In this document: positions 1-10,240 of the stretch, in pieces
Numbering within the stretch: the first letter of the stretch is position 1
How the letters are laid out: each line of letters starts with the position of its first letter
From: Candidatus Villigracilis saccharophilus
GTDB taxonomy: Bacteria; Chloroflexota; Anaerolineae; Anaerolineales; Villigracilaceae
NCBI GenBank assembly: GCA_016709305.1
Contig: JADJNA010000053.1
Location: 1-64,000, forward strand
Direction of reading: 5' to 3'
Length of the DNA stretch: 64,000 nt
Made by a program: the position numbers and the translations under genes
Notes under the pieces: generated by a model
What the model saw: the letters and a program-made list of their open reading frames with translations, nothing else
Databases searched by the model: none
What the model was told of the DNA's origin: nothing

Positions 1-91
1 CATCATCGGGGACACCGGCAGAAACTCCCGCTTTAGCGATCGGAGAGGATAGCCGCTGGCGATGTACTTTCGCTAGAGCAGTTTCAACAGA

Positions 92-1208
92 TTGAAGTTG
101 CGGTATAATCACGACATAAATTTGATCGATCAATCAAACTCCTGCACTGCACTGAACAAGCGCAAGCCCTTCGTAAAACTCTTGAGGTTACGAACGCCGC
201 CTGCAATTACATCAGCGAACAGGCCTGGGAAGTCAGGCATTCAAACAATTTCCAATCCACAAACTTACGTATTACGATGTCGAAATGTTTGGCTTGACCT
301 CACAGGTGGTTGTTCGTTGCATCTCGAAGGTTGCAGATGCTTATAAGCTGGATAGAAAGGTCAAGCGTTTATCGAGCCGCATGGCGCATCACTGATGACC
401 CCATCCTGACCTACAAACTGGACAGGATGGAGGTTGAGCCTCTGGACAGTAGATGGCGAGGACAAAAGATGTCCTTGCTGGGAAAACTTCGGCAAATTGT
501 AAAAGTTAGCATGGGAAAGCGGTCATGTCTGGTCAAAACCAGTTTTACCTGATGGTTGTCTGCGAGGGAGACACCCAAGCCATTGACGTGGAAGGAGGTG
601 TCGAGGGTGGATCAGGGGCTTTAAGATCAGCGCAGCTTCGGACAGTGGCAAGGTTCAGCGACGCGGCGATGAATAACCGCCGAAAGTTTTAGACATCGCA
701 GAAGCAATTGGCAAAGAAACAGACCAAATCCGCCACACGAAACTCAAGAGATATCTGGCGTTCGATCGTTTTCAGCAACCAACTCGGGTGAGCAAAATTC
801 TCGTACAGATTACGTTGACCTCATCGAGCGGTTGCCCTTGAAGAGTTGGGCGGTATCCATGAAGCCTCCGGTAAAAGGACGCAAGCAGAGGCAGAGTCAT
901 GCAATTGGTCGTTCTACCAACTGAGGCAGTACATGTTCACAAAGCCGAACGTGGGGGAGTTCCTGTGATCTTCGTTGATCCGAAACACCTCGCGCACCTG
1001 CTTCGAATGTGGTTTGTGTTGATAAAGCCAATCGTAAGTCTCAATCTTGTTTTCCTTTGTACCGCTTGCAACTTCTCTGGCAATGCGGACATGTGCGGCT
1101 GTGAATATCGCAGTCAGGGCAGAAGTAAACCTGCCAATGGTCTCGAACCTTCGTGTTCAGGGGACAAGCCCCTGCTTTAGCTGTGGGGTTCGTTTACATT
1201 ACTCCTGA
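92..1208 (+). pseudogene. Degenerate IS200/IS605-family TnpB (OrfB) gene
   Basis: No single frame is open, but pieces in different frames read as a TnpB protein in order. The N-terminal part around 92-350 includes 'ACNYISEQAWEV' and 'VVVRCISKVADAYK', the usual TnpB start. Around 530-640 an 'FYLMVVCEGD' strand is followed by 'GVDQGLISAASDSGK', the region of the first RuvC aspartate. 'ALEELGGI' and 'WSFYQLRQY' follow near 835-935. The zinc-finger end reads 'SRTCFECG' then 'FLCTACNFSGNAD' near 990-1090. TnpB is an RNA-guided nuclease of IS605-type elements. I see no TnpA in the window. Many indels and stops mean it is a decayed copy or a badly sequenced stretch; the family call is fairly secure, the boundaries are not. 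Confidence 0.72.
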
Positions 1209-1344
1209 GAAATTGGTATCAAACAGTTTGATCGATTTACTGCGATTGTCCATAACTTTGATGTTTTAAAGCGAAACCTGGACCAAAGATATCCAAGCCT
1301 TGACATCCCCTAGATTCCGCAGATAATTACGGCAATTAAACTAA

Positions 1345-1612
1345 AGGCCGTGACAGAGGAAAGTAGACTGGCAGAAGCCGCCAGAGATGTGCAAAGTAGC
1401 CGTTGAGATTGCACTCGACCAAAATCAGTTGAAGTTCCCTCTTGAGCCGTTCAGGTGAATGTTATCAGTAGTCTGAACCGTTTTCTCAACGTTATTCGAG
1501 AAGCTGATGAATGTCGGCGCAAAGTGAGCCTGAAAGGCTAATTTGGGTGGTACCGCGAGAACTCTCCCTCTCGTCCCATTATTTGTGGACGGGAGGTTTT
1601 TGTTTTTTATTT
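1345..1612 (+). promoter_or_regulatory. T-box riboswitch leader of pheST
   Basis: The conserved T-box sequence GGGTGGTACCGCG lies at about 1545-1557 and is followed at once by a GC-rich terminator hairpin (arms around CTCTCGTCC and GGACGGGAGG) and a T-run near 1597-1606. Upstream, from about 1347, 'GACAGAGGAAAGTAG' resembles the start of T-box stem I. T-box leaders read uncharged tRNA and permit transcription when the cognate amino acid is short; with pheS starting about 80 bases downstream the sensed tRNA should be tRNA-Phe. I could not place the specifier codon with certainty. Confidence 0.88.
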
Positions 1613-1690
1613 CAAGGAGTCCGAAGTCCTTGACTTCGGAGTATCCAACGATTGGGGACGTTGGACTCTAGTTAATTTTTTGGAGGCACC

Positions 1691-2749
1691 ATGTTGGATA
1701 GATTGAACGAGATCGAAAAAGCCGCGCTGGAGAGTCTTGCATCCATTACGGATCAAGCCGCTCTTGACGCGTGGCGTATTGCGAACGTGGGACGCAGTTC
1801 GCCGTTGATGCAGGTTTTTGCCAGGTTTGGGAAACTCTCAAAGGAAAGAGCGGGCCAGTTGTCGGTGCGGCTGCGAACCGTGTAAAAGCAGCCTTGGAAT
1901 CCGCTTTGGAAGAAAGAGCCCAGGCGGTGAAAAATGCCGTGCTGGCAAAGTCCCTTGAGGAGGAAAAACTGGACGTGACTTTGCCCGGACGCGAAGTCAA
2001 CATTGGACGCTTGCATCCATCCAATCAACAGTTGCGGCGCGTATTGGCCATCTTGGCAGAGATGGGCTTTCAGGTGTATACCTCGCGCGAGGTTGAAACG
2101 GATGAGATGAATTTCCAAATGCTCAACTTCCCGCCGCATCACCCCGCGCGCGAAATGCAGGATTCTTTTTACGTGGAAGCGGAAGGCCGCGAAGACAACC
2201 CGATTTTGATGCGCACACACACCTCGCCGGGACAGATCCGCGCAATGCGTGAAACCTCTACAATCAACCCACAAAACCCACCTCCGATCCGCATCGCCCT
2301 GCCGGGGATGTGCTATCGCTATGAGCAGATCACAGCGCGTTCTGAAATTCAGTTCAACCAAATGGAAGGGCTGGCTGTTGGCGAAGGGATCACGTTCGCT
2401 GATTTGAAAAGTACACTCACCGATTTTGCGCGGCGCATGTTCGGACAGGATGCGCGCGTGAGGTTCCGCGCTTCATACTTCCCATTCACAGAACCATCCG
2501 CCGAAGTGGATGTGGAATGTTTTGTCTGTGGCGGAAAGGGCTGCCAGGTCTGCAAGAATTCGGGCTGGCTTGAAATTCTCGGCTGCGGCATGGTACATCC
2601 GAACTTGCTTCAGAACGCGGCTATGACCCCAAACGTTATACAGGCTTCGCCTTCGGCATGGGTCCCGAGCGACAGTTGATGTTGCGAAACAAGATCAACG
2701 ATATTCGTTATTTCTGGGGCAACGATGTGCGGTTTTGGAGCAATTCTAA
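1691..2749 (+). CDS. pheS: Phenylalanine--tRNA ligase alpha subunit (frameshifted)
   Basis: Catalytic subunit of the alpha2-beta2 enzyme that charges tRNA-Phe. It starts at ATG 1691 after a GGAGG at 1682. The class II core is clear: '[13 protein letters not shown]' (motif 2 region), '[18 protein letters not shown]', and '[13 protein letters not shown]' near the end. The frame changes twice. One break is near 1854, where GGGCC probably lost a C. The other is near 2619, where 'GCGGCTATGACC' should read G-Y-D-P and lost a G. After the second break the frame gives '[13 protein letters not shown]', the expected motif 3, and a stop near 2747, which itself may need a third small correction. Likely one intact gene of about 350 residues with sequencing indels. 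Confidence 0.9.
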
Positions 2750-2818
2750 AGTTCTTCACCACAGAGGAAAACCTTTGTGTACCCTTGTGGCACTTTATGG
2801 TAACTGAAAGGCAAAATT

Positions 2819-5416
2819 ATGAAACTACCAATATCATGGCTAAAAGATTTCATTGACATTGACGGGTTGACCGTCGAAGACATTGCTCGTAAATTAACAC
2901 TCGCCGGTCTCGAAGTTGACGAGATCCTATATGCGGGCTTGCCCATGCCAACCTATGGCGCTGGCGAGAAACACGAATTCAAGACCAACGGCATTGGCTG
3001 GGACCGCGAAAAACTGGTCGTTGCTGAGATCCGTGAAGTGAAAGCGCATCCCAATGCGGATAAACTCACTCTGCTCGACTTGTTCGATGGTCAACAGGAG
3101 CAGGTTGTGTTGACTGGCGCGCCAAACATTTTCCATTTGAAAGGCGCGGGCAAACTTCCCAAGCCGATCAAAGTGGCCTACGCAAAGGAAGGCGCAACCA
3201 TCTATGATGGTCACGCGGACGGATTGGTACTGACCACGCTCAAACGCGCAAAAATCCGCGGCGTGGATTCCTATTCGATGGTTTGCTCTGAAAAGGAATT
3301 GGGGATCACCGAAGAGCATGAAGGCATTATCCTGCTCGATGACGATGCGCCTGTGGGGATGCCTCTTGTGGACTACATCGGTGACGCAGTCTTGGACATT
3401 TCCATTCTGCCGAACATGGCGCGTAACGCAATGTGATCGGCATCGCGCGTGAACTCGCCGCGCTGACGGGCCGCGAACTGAAACAGCCCAAAATTGAATT
3501 CCAGACATCCGGCGATCCAGTTGAAGATTCGGTCACCATTGAAATCACCAACTCCGAGCTTAATCCGCGCTTCGTGGCGGGATTAATTCGTAACGTGGAG
3601 ATCAAGCCAAGTCCATATCAGATCCAGCGCAGACTTAAACTTGCAGGCGTGCGCTCCATCAACAACATTGTGGACGCGACCAACTACGCCATGATCGAAC
3701 TCGGCGAGCCTCTGCACGCCTTTGATTATGACATCCTCAAGGAACGCGCCGGTGAAAAGAAGATCAAGATCATCACCCGCGCCGCACAGGAAGGCGAGTA
3801 GCTCATCACTCTCGATGGCGTGAAACGCAAACTCACCTCCATGAATGTGCTGGTGTGCGACGAAAAAGGCTCGCTCTCTCTTGCAGGTGTAATGGGCGGT
3901 TCCGAATCTGAAGTATATGATGCATCCAAAGAAGTATTGGATGCGATAGGCGTTGAAATCAAGTCTGGCGAAATGCCGCAGGGAAAAACCACCTCGCGTG
4001 GAAAGAGCACTGTCAATGTCCTGCTCGAAGGCGCGGCGTGGAATTTCATCAACATCCGCCGCACCGCCAAGCAGCATAATCTTCCTTCCGAAGCGTCGTT
4101 CCGTTTTTCACGCGGCGTGCATCCTGCACTGGCTGAAACTGGCGTGAGGCGCGGCTTGCAATACATGGCCGCCTGGGCAAACGGAGCCATCGCGCCGGCC
4201 CTGTGGACGCATATCCACATAAACCCAAGGATTCCGTGGTTGAGGTGACACCAAAAGACGTAAAGAGACTGCTTGGCATTGAACTCACAAATGAAGAAAT
4301 TGCCGCGCTCCTCGCTCATCTTGAATTCAATTGTGTGATCACAGGCAGCGGCGTGAAAGTCACCGCACCCGCCCATCGCATGGACATTGAGGAAGGCGTC
4401 GTCGGTCTTGCAGACGTACTTGAAGAAGTTGCACGATCATACGGCTTCGATAGGATTCCAACCACCACCATGGCTGACGCTTTGCCTCCGCAGGTTGGAA
4501 ATCCAGTCCACGAGTGGGAGGAACGCCTGCGTGATCTGCTCGTCGCGATCGGCTTGCAAGAAGTAGTGACCTATCGCATGACCTCGCCCGAACGTGAAGG
4601 CCGTGTGGTGACGCACAACGAATATGTCCGCATCGCAAATCCGATCGCGCCTGAACGCAGCGTTTTGCGTCAAAGCCTGCTCGCTTCGGTGCTTGAAGTT
4701 GCCGAGAAAAATGCCAAAGCAGAATCAATTGCAATGTTTGAAGTGGGCTCGATCTTCGAGCCGGTCAAGAACGATCTGCCCAACGAGCCGCGCAGGCTCG
4801 GCATCGTGATGACGGGCGCCCGCATTGCGCCCGCGTGGGATGTGAAAGACTCACCTGCTTTCGACTTCTACGATATGAAGGGGCGCATCGAACTCCTTTT
4901 GGCCGGCCTCCGTTTCACAGACATTGTCTATGCTGAGAGTGAGTCTGCTTACAACATGCACCCGGGCAAATCTGCCGAGGTGAAAGTGAATGGACAGGTC
5001 GTGGGAGTATTCGGCGAACTGCATCCGCTGGCAAAGGAAAAATATGAATTTGGTGATGCCCCGTGATTGTGGCAGAATTCGATCTAGAAAAATTGCGCAC
5101 GCTGAGCCCATCCTTTGGCATTAAGCCGGTCTCAGAATTCCCGCCGATGTATGAAGATATTGCCGTCATCCTTGATGAATCAGTCGCCGCATCTGCCGTC
5201 GAAGCATTGATCAGGCAAACGGGCGGTAAGACCGTGACCGACGTCCGCCTGTTCGATGTCTATCGCGATGAAAAGATCGGGGCTGGCAAAAAGTCACTGG
5301 CGTACAGTCTCACCTACCAGGCTGAGAAAACGCTGACCGATGCCGACGCCGCGGCGATCCGAAACAAGATCGTCAAACGGCTGGAGCATACCGTCGGAGC
5401 AAAATTAAGGTCATAG
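2819..5416 (+). CDS. pheT: Phenylalanine--tRNA ligase beta subunit (frameshifted)
   Basis: Large subunit of phenylalanyl-tRNA synthetase, with tRNA-binding and editing domains. The order of domains is normal: N-terminal 'MKLPISWLKDFID', the OB-fold tRNA-binding part (residues about 40-170), the B3/B4 editing domain ('INNIVDATNYAMIELGEPLHAFD'), B5, the catalytic-like core ('VTYRMTSPE'), and a C-terminal ferredoxin-like anticodon-binding domain ending near 5416. The reading frame shifts near 3430, 4230 and 5064, and there is one in-frame TAG at about 3799 (expected sense codon before 'LITLDGV'). All pieces together give a normal-length protein of about 865 residues. It lies about 70 bases after pheS and shares its T-box control. 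Confidence 0.92.
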
Positions 5417-5420
5417 TACA

Positions 5421-5456
5421 AACGGGATGCGGGAAAACTTGCATCCCGTTTTTTTT
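5421..5456 (+). terminator. Rho-independent terminator after pheT
   Basis: A perfect 10-bp inverted repeat, AACGGGATGC and GCATCCCGTT, with a 10-base loop is followed by a run of T. It sits five bases after the pheT stop. Confidence 0.9.
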
Positions 5457-5501
5457 GAATGTATACTCGGTTTAAATCTAATTTATCACAGGAGAAAAGA
5501 A

Positions 5502-5798
5502 ATGGATCCCAAAACAAAAGGAATTATTGCGACCATTGCCTCAGTTGTATTATGCGGCTGCCCGGGTTTGTTCATGTGCTTCCTCGGGGCGACCTCTGTT
5601 TTTGCAAGCAGCATTCCTGGAGCAGACATCGATGTGATGGGCAGCAGTGACCCAGCCGCCGCAACCACCATGGGAATAGTATTTTTGTGTCTGTCCCTGA
5701 TCTTTATTGCCATCCCGATCGCAGTTGGTTTCTTCTCCTTCCGCAAAAAACCAGCGGTAGTGGTCTCGAATAACGAGCCTATTCCCCCGGCTTCTTAA
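5502..5798 (+). CDS. Small two-TM membrane protein, unknown function
   Basis: A 98-residue protein starting at ATG 5502, chosen because 'AGGAG' lies nine bases upstream; longer in-frame starts overlap the pheT terminator. It has two hydrophobic segments, roughly residues 8-33 and 55-78, with a small polar stretch between them and a short charged tail after the second ('FRKKP'). No family is recognised. It stands alone between two terminators, so it is probably transcribed by itself. Confidence 0.7.
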   Translation: MDPKTKGIIATIASVVLCGCPGLFMCFLGATSVFASSIPGADIDVMGSSDPAAATTMGIVFLCLSLIFIAIPIAVGFFSFRKKPAVVVSNNEPIPPAS

Positions 5799-5838
5799 TA
5801 AAAAAATCCTCCAAGTAGAAACTTGGAGGATTTTTTTA
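5799..5838. terminator. Bidirectional terminator
   Basis: Inverted repeat AAAAAATCCTCCAAG / CTTGGAGGATTTTTT with a T-run on either strand, between two convergent genes. Confidence 0.88.
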
Positions 5839-6483
5839 TTTTACGATGATCGTCAACTTCATTGAGCAGAAGGTGTTCTTTCCGCTCGTGATCTTCCATG
5901 TGGTAGTGTAGGTACCCGTACTGTCGGGCGCTTTCATGTCTACAACAATATCGGTCTGCCGTCCGGGAGAAACGCTCTTATTCAGATCGTAGATCGGAGC
6001 CTTGTGGAGTTTATCCCCGCTGTTATAGCGATAGTCCGCATTGTTTGAATCCCACGCATTCTTTCCAATGTTCGTCACCAGCCAGTGAGCATCAAAATCA
6101 GCGCCGCGCGCAAAGACAGTATCGTCCGGCGGAGTCTTGGAATCCACGCGGCATGCAAATTGCGCCCCGGAATCCGATGTGTCCAGTGTCGGCGTGGAGG
6201 ATGGCACGGTTGGGGTGGAAAGGATGAAGATAAAAGTCGGCGTGGGCGATTCTGTGGGCGGCGGCGTTTTCGAAGGCAGCATTGTCACTGTTGGTGTCAA
6301 GGAGGGCGGCATCATTAATGCGGTTTGAGTGGCGGCCGCTCCGGCAGTCAACACAATGGCGGTATTGATCGAGTTCGGGTCAAAGGTCGGAGCAGGTACG
6401 GACGCAGGAACAAGCGTAGGCGTGCAAGCAAGCACGAGCGCTACGATCAGTAAAAAAGAGAATATCCTAAGGTTCCGTTGCAT
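5836..6483 (-). CDS. Lipoprotein with NBR1-type Ig-like domain (copy A)
   Basis: Exported lipoprotein of about 215 residues. The start at 6483 ('MQRNLRIFSF') gives a clean lipoprotein signal with lipobox 'LVLAC' (Cys20); an upstream in-frame start would bury it. A Thr/Pro-rich linker (residues about 50-95) leads to a C-terminal beta domain with 'DAHWLVTNIGKNAWDSNNADY' style features, which resembles the NBR1 Ig-like (next-to-BRCA1) domain common in Chloroflexota surface proteins. The domain is a probable binding or structural module; the ligand is unknown. It follows a paralogue on the same strand with a 20-base gap, so both are likely one transcript. Confidence 0.8.
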   Translation of the reverse strand: MQRNLRIFSFLLIVALVLACTPTLVPASVPAPTFDPNSINTAIVLTAGAAATQTALMMPPSLTPTVTMLPSKTPPPTESPTPTFIFILSTPTVPSSTPTLDTSDSGAQFACRVDSKTPPDDTVFARGADFDAHWLVTNIGKNAWDSNNADYRYNSGDKLHKAPIYDLNKSVSPGRQTDIVVDMKAPDSTGTYTTTWKITSGKNTFCSMKLTIIVK

Positions 6484-6503
6484 CTTTGTTTCTCCTACAA
6501 ACC

Positions 6504-7136
6504 CTACTTCACATCGATCGCTACATATGGAAAGCAGGCTTGTCCCTGCACGGTCCAAGTCATCACCCTGGGGCCGGTTTCAGCGGGGGCATTCGCGTCC
6601 ATGACGATCTGGTAGGTATCACCGGGTTTCATTTGTTTTGGAATTTCAACGATATTGACCGTTGCCATTTTTGGACCGCTAAAATACTTGACATCATAGC
6701 CTGCATCCCAGGTCTTTGTTCCAGTATTTACAATGGTCCATTTTATATCGAAACTGTCTCCATGATGAATTTCAGTCATGTCATGAGGACGGCGGTTGAT
6801 CACGTCACAGGCATAGTCGGGTTTTGACACAGCCACGCTGCCACCGCTGCTGACAGACTGCGGAATCACAGGTATGGCCGTGACGGTTGGCACAACGGGT
6901 GTAAATGTTGGGATCGTGATCGGCGTGTTCGTTGGCACGACCTCAACCGTCGCGGTCGCCAACGGGATCTGCGCCGCCACGGTCAACTCCACAGATTCTG
7001 CGATCTGCCTTTCGGCTTCCAAGGTCTGCGCCACAGCAGTATTGATCTGTGACTGAATCTGTTCCGGGCTTTGTCCCGGGGCACAGCCTGCCAAAACTGC
7101 AGCAATTATCATTAACGCGATCAAACTTCTTTTCAT
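6504..7136 (-). CDS. Lipoprotein with NBR1-type Ig-like domain (copy B)
   Basis: A 210-residue exported lipoprotein with signal peptide and lipobox 'VLAGC' (Cys18), a short helical segment (residues 25-55, rich in Gln, Ala and Glu), a Thr/Pro/Val linker, and a C-terminal NBR1-type Ig-like domain ('FDIKWTIVNTGTKTWDAGYDVKY', 'PGDTYQIVMDANAPAETG'). The upstream 'AAAGGAGATAAAAATG' gives a good ribosome-binding site. It is the first gene of a two-gene tandem with copy A. The pair probably arose by duplication, since layout and the core strands match while the linkers differ. The role at the cell surface is not known. Confidence 0.8.
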   Translation of the reverse strand: MKRSLIALMIIAAVLAGCAPGQSPEQIQSQINTAVAQTLEAERQIAESVELTVAAQIPLATATVEVVPTNTPITIPTFTPVVPTVTAIPVIPQSVSSGGSVAVSKPDYACDVINRRPHDMTEIHHGDSFDIKWTIVNTGTKTWDAGYDVKYFSGPKMATVNIVEIPKQMKPGDTYQIVMDANAPAETGPRVMTWTVQGQACFPYVAIDVK

Positions 7137-7261
7137 TTTTATCTCCTTTTCGAGAGTCCTCAGTCATTGCCTAATCGGTCTCACCGGACCCGATCCCAAG
7201 CGGTTTCCACTTGTTCTCATCCTTTAATCGGTGTTGGATACCATCACGATTATGTAATTCA

Positions 7262-8503
7262 TCAAAACCTTCCGGGTTTGATGCATAGCTGGTCGCCATC
7301 AAGCAGGCCGGTCAGGCCGGTCTGGCCGGGTTCTGGTCGTTTGCTTTGACAGAATTTACACGTCTTCGGGTCGTGTGACTTGTACTCGGTCGGCTCTTCG
7401 TAGCTTGTCACATATCCTTCGTAGTTACGCACGATCACCTTATGATCAGACATGCTCAACAGGTAATTGGGCATGACAGGAATCTTACCCCCCCCGCCAG
7501 GGGCATCCACAATGAACTGCGGGACGGCATAGCCGGAGGTATGTCCGCGCAGGCCTTCAATAATCTCAATGCCTTTTGCAACCGGAGTGCGGAAGTGTCC
7601 CGATCCTTCGACCAGATCACATTGATACAGATAATACGGGCGCACGCGGATACGGGTTAATTTCTGCACCAGTTCACGCTGCATATGAACGCAATCATTG
7701 ACGCCCGCAAGCAGGACGGACTGATTGCCCAGGGGAATACCGGCACGACTCATGCGGTCGCAGGCTTCGGCAAGTTCCTTGGAAATTTCATTCGGATGAT
7801 TGACATGGATATTCAACCAGAGCGGGTGGAATTTCGCGAGCATGTCGCATAATTCCTGCGTAATGCGCATTGGCATAAAGACCGGCACACGCGACCCAAT
7901 ACGGACAATTTCAATATGCGGGATCTCGCGTAAGCGGGTGAGCAATTCTTCCAGAATTTTTGGAGCCAAAACAAGCGGATCACCACCGGAGAGCAGCACA
8001 TCACGCACCTGCGGAGTGCGCTTGAGATATTCGATCTGCATCTCGAAATCCTGGCGGTTGAAGGTTTGGCCGGGGTCGCCTACAATGCGTGAGCGTGTGC
8101 AGTAACGACAATACGACGCGCACTGGGTCGTTACCAGCATGAGAACTCTATCAGGGTAACGGTGAACAAGTCCAGGCACGGGGGAGTGGCGGTCTTCCGC
8201 CAGCGAATCCTCCATCATGGAGGTAAAGGCGTTCATTTCCTCTGAAACAGGGATGATCTGCTTGCGAACGGGATCATTCGGGTCTTCAGGGTCGATCAAA
8301 GAAATAAAATAAGGCGTCACATCCACGCGGAACAGACCTTGAGTTTGCAGAGCCTTGCGTTCACTCTCAGTGAGATTCAAGACCTTTTCGATATCTTCCA
8401 CAGTGTTCAGACGGTGACTTAACTGCCAGCGCCAATCGTTCCATTTTTCATCTGGAACATCAGCGTAAATTGGCGCGCGTTTTGAAATAATGGGTGTGGG
8501 CAT
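7262..8503 (-). CDS. kamA: L-lysine 2,3-aminomutase (radical SAM)
   Basis: A 413-residue radical SAM/PLP enzyme that interconverts L-lysine and L-beta-lysine, used in lysine fermentation or for making compatible solutes such as N-acetyl-beta-lysine. The [4Fe-4S] motif CxxxCxxC is Cys128-Cys132-Cys135. The PLP lysine is K340 in 'DAPGGGGK'. Two aspartates in the positions that bind the substrate amino group in clostridial KamA are present (D296 in 'CDLVEG', D333 in 'IVDAPG'), which argues against the EpmB branch. A C-terminal 'CKFC' pair may help bind zinc. CGGAGG precedes ATG 8503. No beta-lysine acetyltransferase gene is adjacent that I can name, although a small GNAT gene lies divergently upstream. 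Confidence 0.93.
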   Translation of the reverse strand: MPTPIISKRAPIYADVPDEKWNDWRWQLSHRLNTVEDIEKVLNLTESERKALQTQGLFRVDVTPYFISLIDPEDPNDPVRKQIIPVSEEMNAFTSMMEDSLAEDRHSPVPGLVHRYPDRVLMLVTTQCASYCRYCTRSRIVGDPGQTFNRQDFEMQIEYLKRTPQVRDVLLSGGDPLVLAPKILEELLTRLREIPHIEIVRIGSRVPVFMPMRITQELCDMLAKFHPLWLNIHVNHPNEISKELAEACDRMSRAGIPLGNQSVLLAGVNDCVHMQRELVQKLTRIRVRPYYLYQCDLVEGSGHFRTPVAKGIEIIEGLRGHTSGYAVPQFIVDAPGGGGKIPVMPNYLLSMSDHKVIVRNYEGYVTSYEEPTEYKSHDPKTCKFCQSKRPEPGQTGLTGLLDGDQLCIKPGRF

Positions 8504-8687
8504 TTTTCCTCCGAAAAATTTTAGGGTTAAAGTTTGACAACGCGGGATCAGCGCGCAAGTGGAGGGTCATGATCCGGTCGAAAAAATCCTGCAAATTTCA
8601 GCAACATCTTAAACATTGTAAATTCAAACGGAATGCGGGTCAATGTCATTATTTTTCGAGAGTACAATTGGGACAAAGGATAAATTT

Positions 8688-8957
8688 ATGCTGAACTCCG
8701 ACCTTACAGTTATTCATCTCCCCGAACAGAAAAGTTTTGAAGTACGCCTCGATACATTTACGGCTGAATTAAATTATCACTTGAGCGCAGACACCATCAC
8801 CTTTACACACACAGTCGTCCCTGCCGCACTCGAAGGGCGCGGGATCGGAAGCCTGCTGGTACGCGCAGGGTTAAAATATGCCAAAGAAAATAACCTCAAA
8901 GTGCACTCACTGTGCTGGTTTGTGGACAAATATCGCCAGCGTCATCCAAACGAATGA
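8688..8957 (+). CDS. Small GNAT-family N-acetyltransferase (YjdJ/COG2388-like)
   Basis: An 89-residue protein starting at ATG 8688 with an upstream 'AAAGGA'. It resembles the short single-domain GNAT-like proteins of COG2388: 'ADTITFTHTVVPAALEGRGIGSLLVRAGLKYA' contains the acetyl-CoA binding motif R-G-x-G-x-x-L, followed by 'KVHSLCWFV'. The substrate is not known. It is divergent from kamA across a 180-base gap. A longer reading back to 8643 is possible but has no better ribosome-binding site. Confidence 0.82.
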   Translation: MLNSDLTVIHLPEQKSFEVRLDTFTAELNYHLSADTITFTHTVVPAALEGRGIGSLLVRAGLKYAKENNLKVHSLCWFVDKYRQRHPNE

Positions 8958-9003
8958 GCTGGCTTACTTAATCAATTCATGCTGACACGCCATTCTTTTA
9001 TTG

Positions 9004-10155
9004 ATGAATATCCTGCTTAGCGGCGGGCGCGCGCCCGCCACACTTGACCTCGCCCGCGCATTTCATAGAGCTGGCCATAGAGTCTTTATGGCTGAATCTT
9101 TTCGTGCGCATATATCCCAGCCAAGCAACGCCATTACAAAAAATTTCTTTGTGCCATCGCCGCGCTACCAAACAAAGGCATTTATCCAGGCGCTGAGAAA
9201 TATCATCGTTGACAATAAAATAAATCTATTCATTCCCACAGGCGAAGAGATATTCTATGCCGCCATGGAACGCAATGAGTTACCCTGTGCCGTTTTTTCC
9301 GAGTCCATCACGAAATTAAATCAACTGCACAGCAAATGGAGTTTTGTCATTAGCGCAATGGCGAATGATCTTCCCGCGCCTGAGACGATGCTCATCAGAT
9401 CAAAAGACGATCTATTTCACGCGTACGCACAATGGCGGGAACTTGTTCTTAAGCCGGTTTATTCCCGCTTCGCCTCGCAGACCATGATCCTGCCTCCGTT
9501 AAAACTGGCATTATCCACCCTGAAGTTTGACCCTGCCATTCCCTGGGTGGCGCAGGGCTACACCTCTGGGAAGCATTACAGCACCTACAGCATCTGCCAT
9601 CATGGACATATTACCGCCCATACCGCCTATCCCGCCACATTTAAAGCTGGATTGGGAACGGTCGTCGCTTTTCAACATATTGAACATCCGGCAATGTTCA
9701 AATGGGTAAAAACATTTGTCGAGAAAAATAAATTCACAGGCCAGATTGGTTTTGATTTCATTGAGAAAGCGGATGGACAGCTTGTCGCTCTGGAATGTAA
9801 TCCGCGCACGACAAGCGGCGCGCATCTGCTTGCATCCAACCCAAAGTTTACAGAAGCATTCTATAATCCTCATCAGCAATGCGCCACCCCGATCAATCAC
9901 CGTCCCCTTATGCTTGCAATCGGAATGCTGATCCACGGGTTACCGGCAGCGCTTCAGAAAAAACAATTCAAGACCTGGTTGGAAACATTCCTCAGCAGTG
10001 ATGATGTGATCCTGGATTATAAAGACCCGCGCCCCGCCCTGCTTCAATTCCGCAGATTTTTCACCCTGTTATCCATCTCATGGAAGAACCGGATCAGCCC
10101 GTTTGAAGCCAGAACCTTCGATGTTGAATGGAACGGGGATGAGAAAAGAGGTTGA
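9004..10155 (+). CDS. ATP-grasp domain protein
   Basis: A 383-residue protein of the ATP-grasp carboxylate-amine ligase class. The N-terminus 'MNILLSGGRAPATLDLARAFHRAGHRV' is a Rossmann-like pre-ATP-grasp domain; the middle 'LVLKPVYSRFASQTMI' carries the ATP-binding lysine, and 'GQIGFDFIEKADGQLVALECNPRTTSGAHLL' carries the metal-binding Glu and Asn of the ATP-grasp core. It is similar in layout to CarB-like or biotin-carboxylase-like single-polypeptide ligases. The substrate cannot be told from sequence. ATG 9004 follows a possible TTG at 9001. It stands alone on the plus strand. Confidence 0.8.
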   Translation: MNILLSGGRAPATLDLARAFHRAGHRVFMAESFRAHISQPSNAITKNFFVPSPRYQTKAFIQALRNIIVDNKINLFIPTGEEIFYAAMERNELPCAVFSESITKLNQLHSKWSFVISAMANDLPAPETMLIRSKDDLFHAYAQWRELVLKPVYSRFASQTMILPPLKLALSTLKFDPAIPWVAQGYTSGKHYSTYSICHHGHITAHTAYPATFKAGLGTVVAFQHIEHPAMFKWVKTFVEKNKFTGQIGFDFIEKADGQLVALECNPRTTSGAHLLASNPKFTEAFYNPHQQCATPINHRPLMLAIGMLIHGLPAALQKKQFKTWLETFLSSDDVILDYKDPRPALLQFRRFFTLLSISWKNRISPFEARTFDVEWNGDEKRG

Positions 10156-10240
10156 TGTGCCGCAGCGATGAGGATCAACTTCTCACTTCAGTATATGACC
10201 TCGTGTATGAGTTGGATTATTTAAAACAAGGGTGGTAAAT

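Noticed and set aside
1753..2361. 202-residue minus-strand open frame within pheS
   Set aside because: Shadow of the pheS reading frame; no ribosome-binding site and no domain.
10156..10238. A 27-codon frame after the ATP-grasp gene
   Set aside because: Too short, no ribosome-binding site of note and no recognisable feature.
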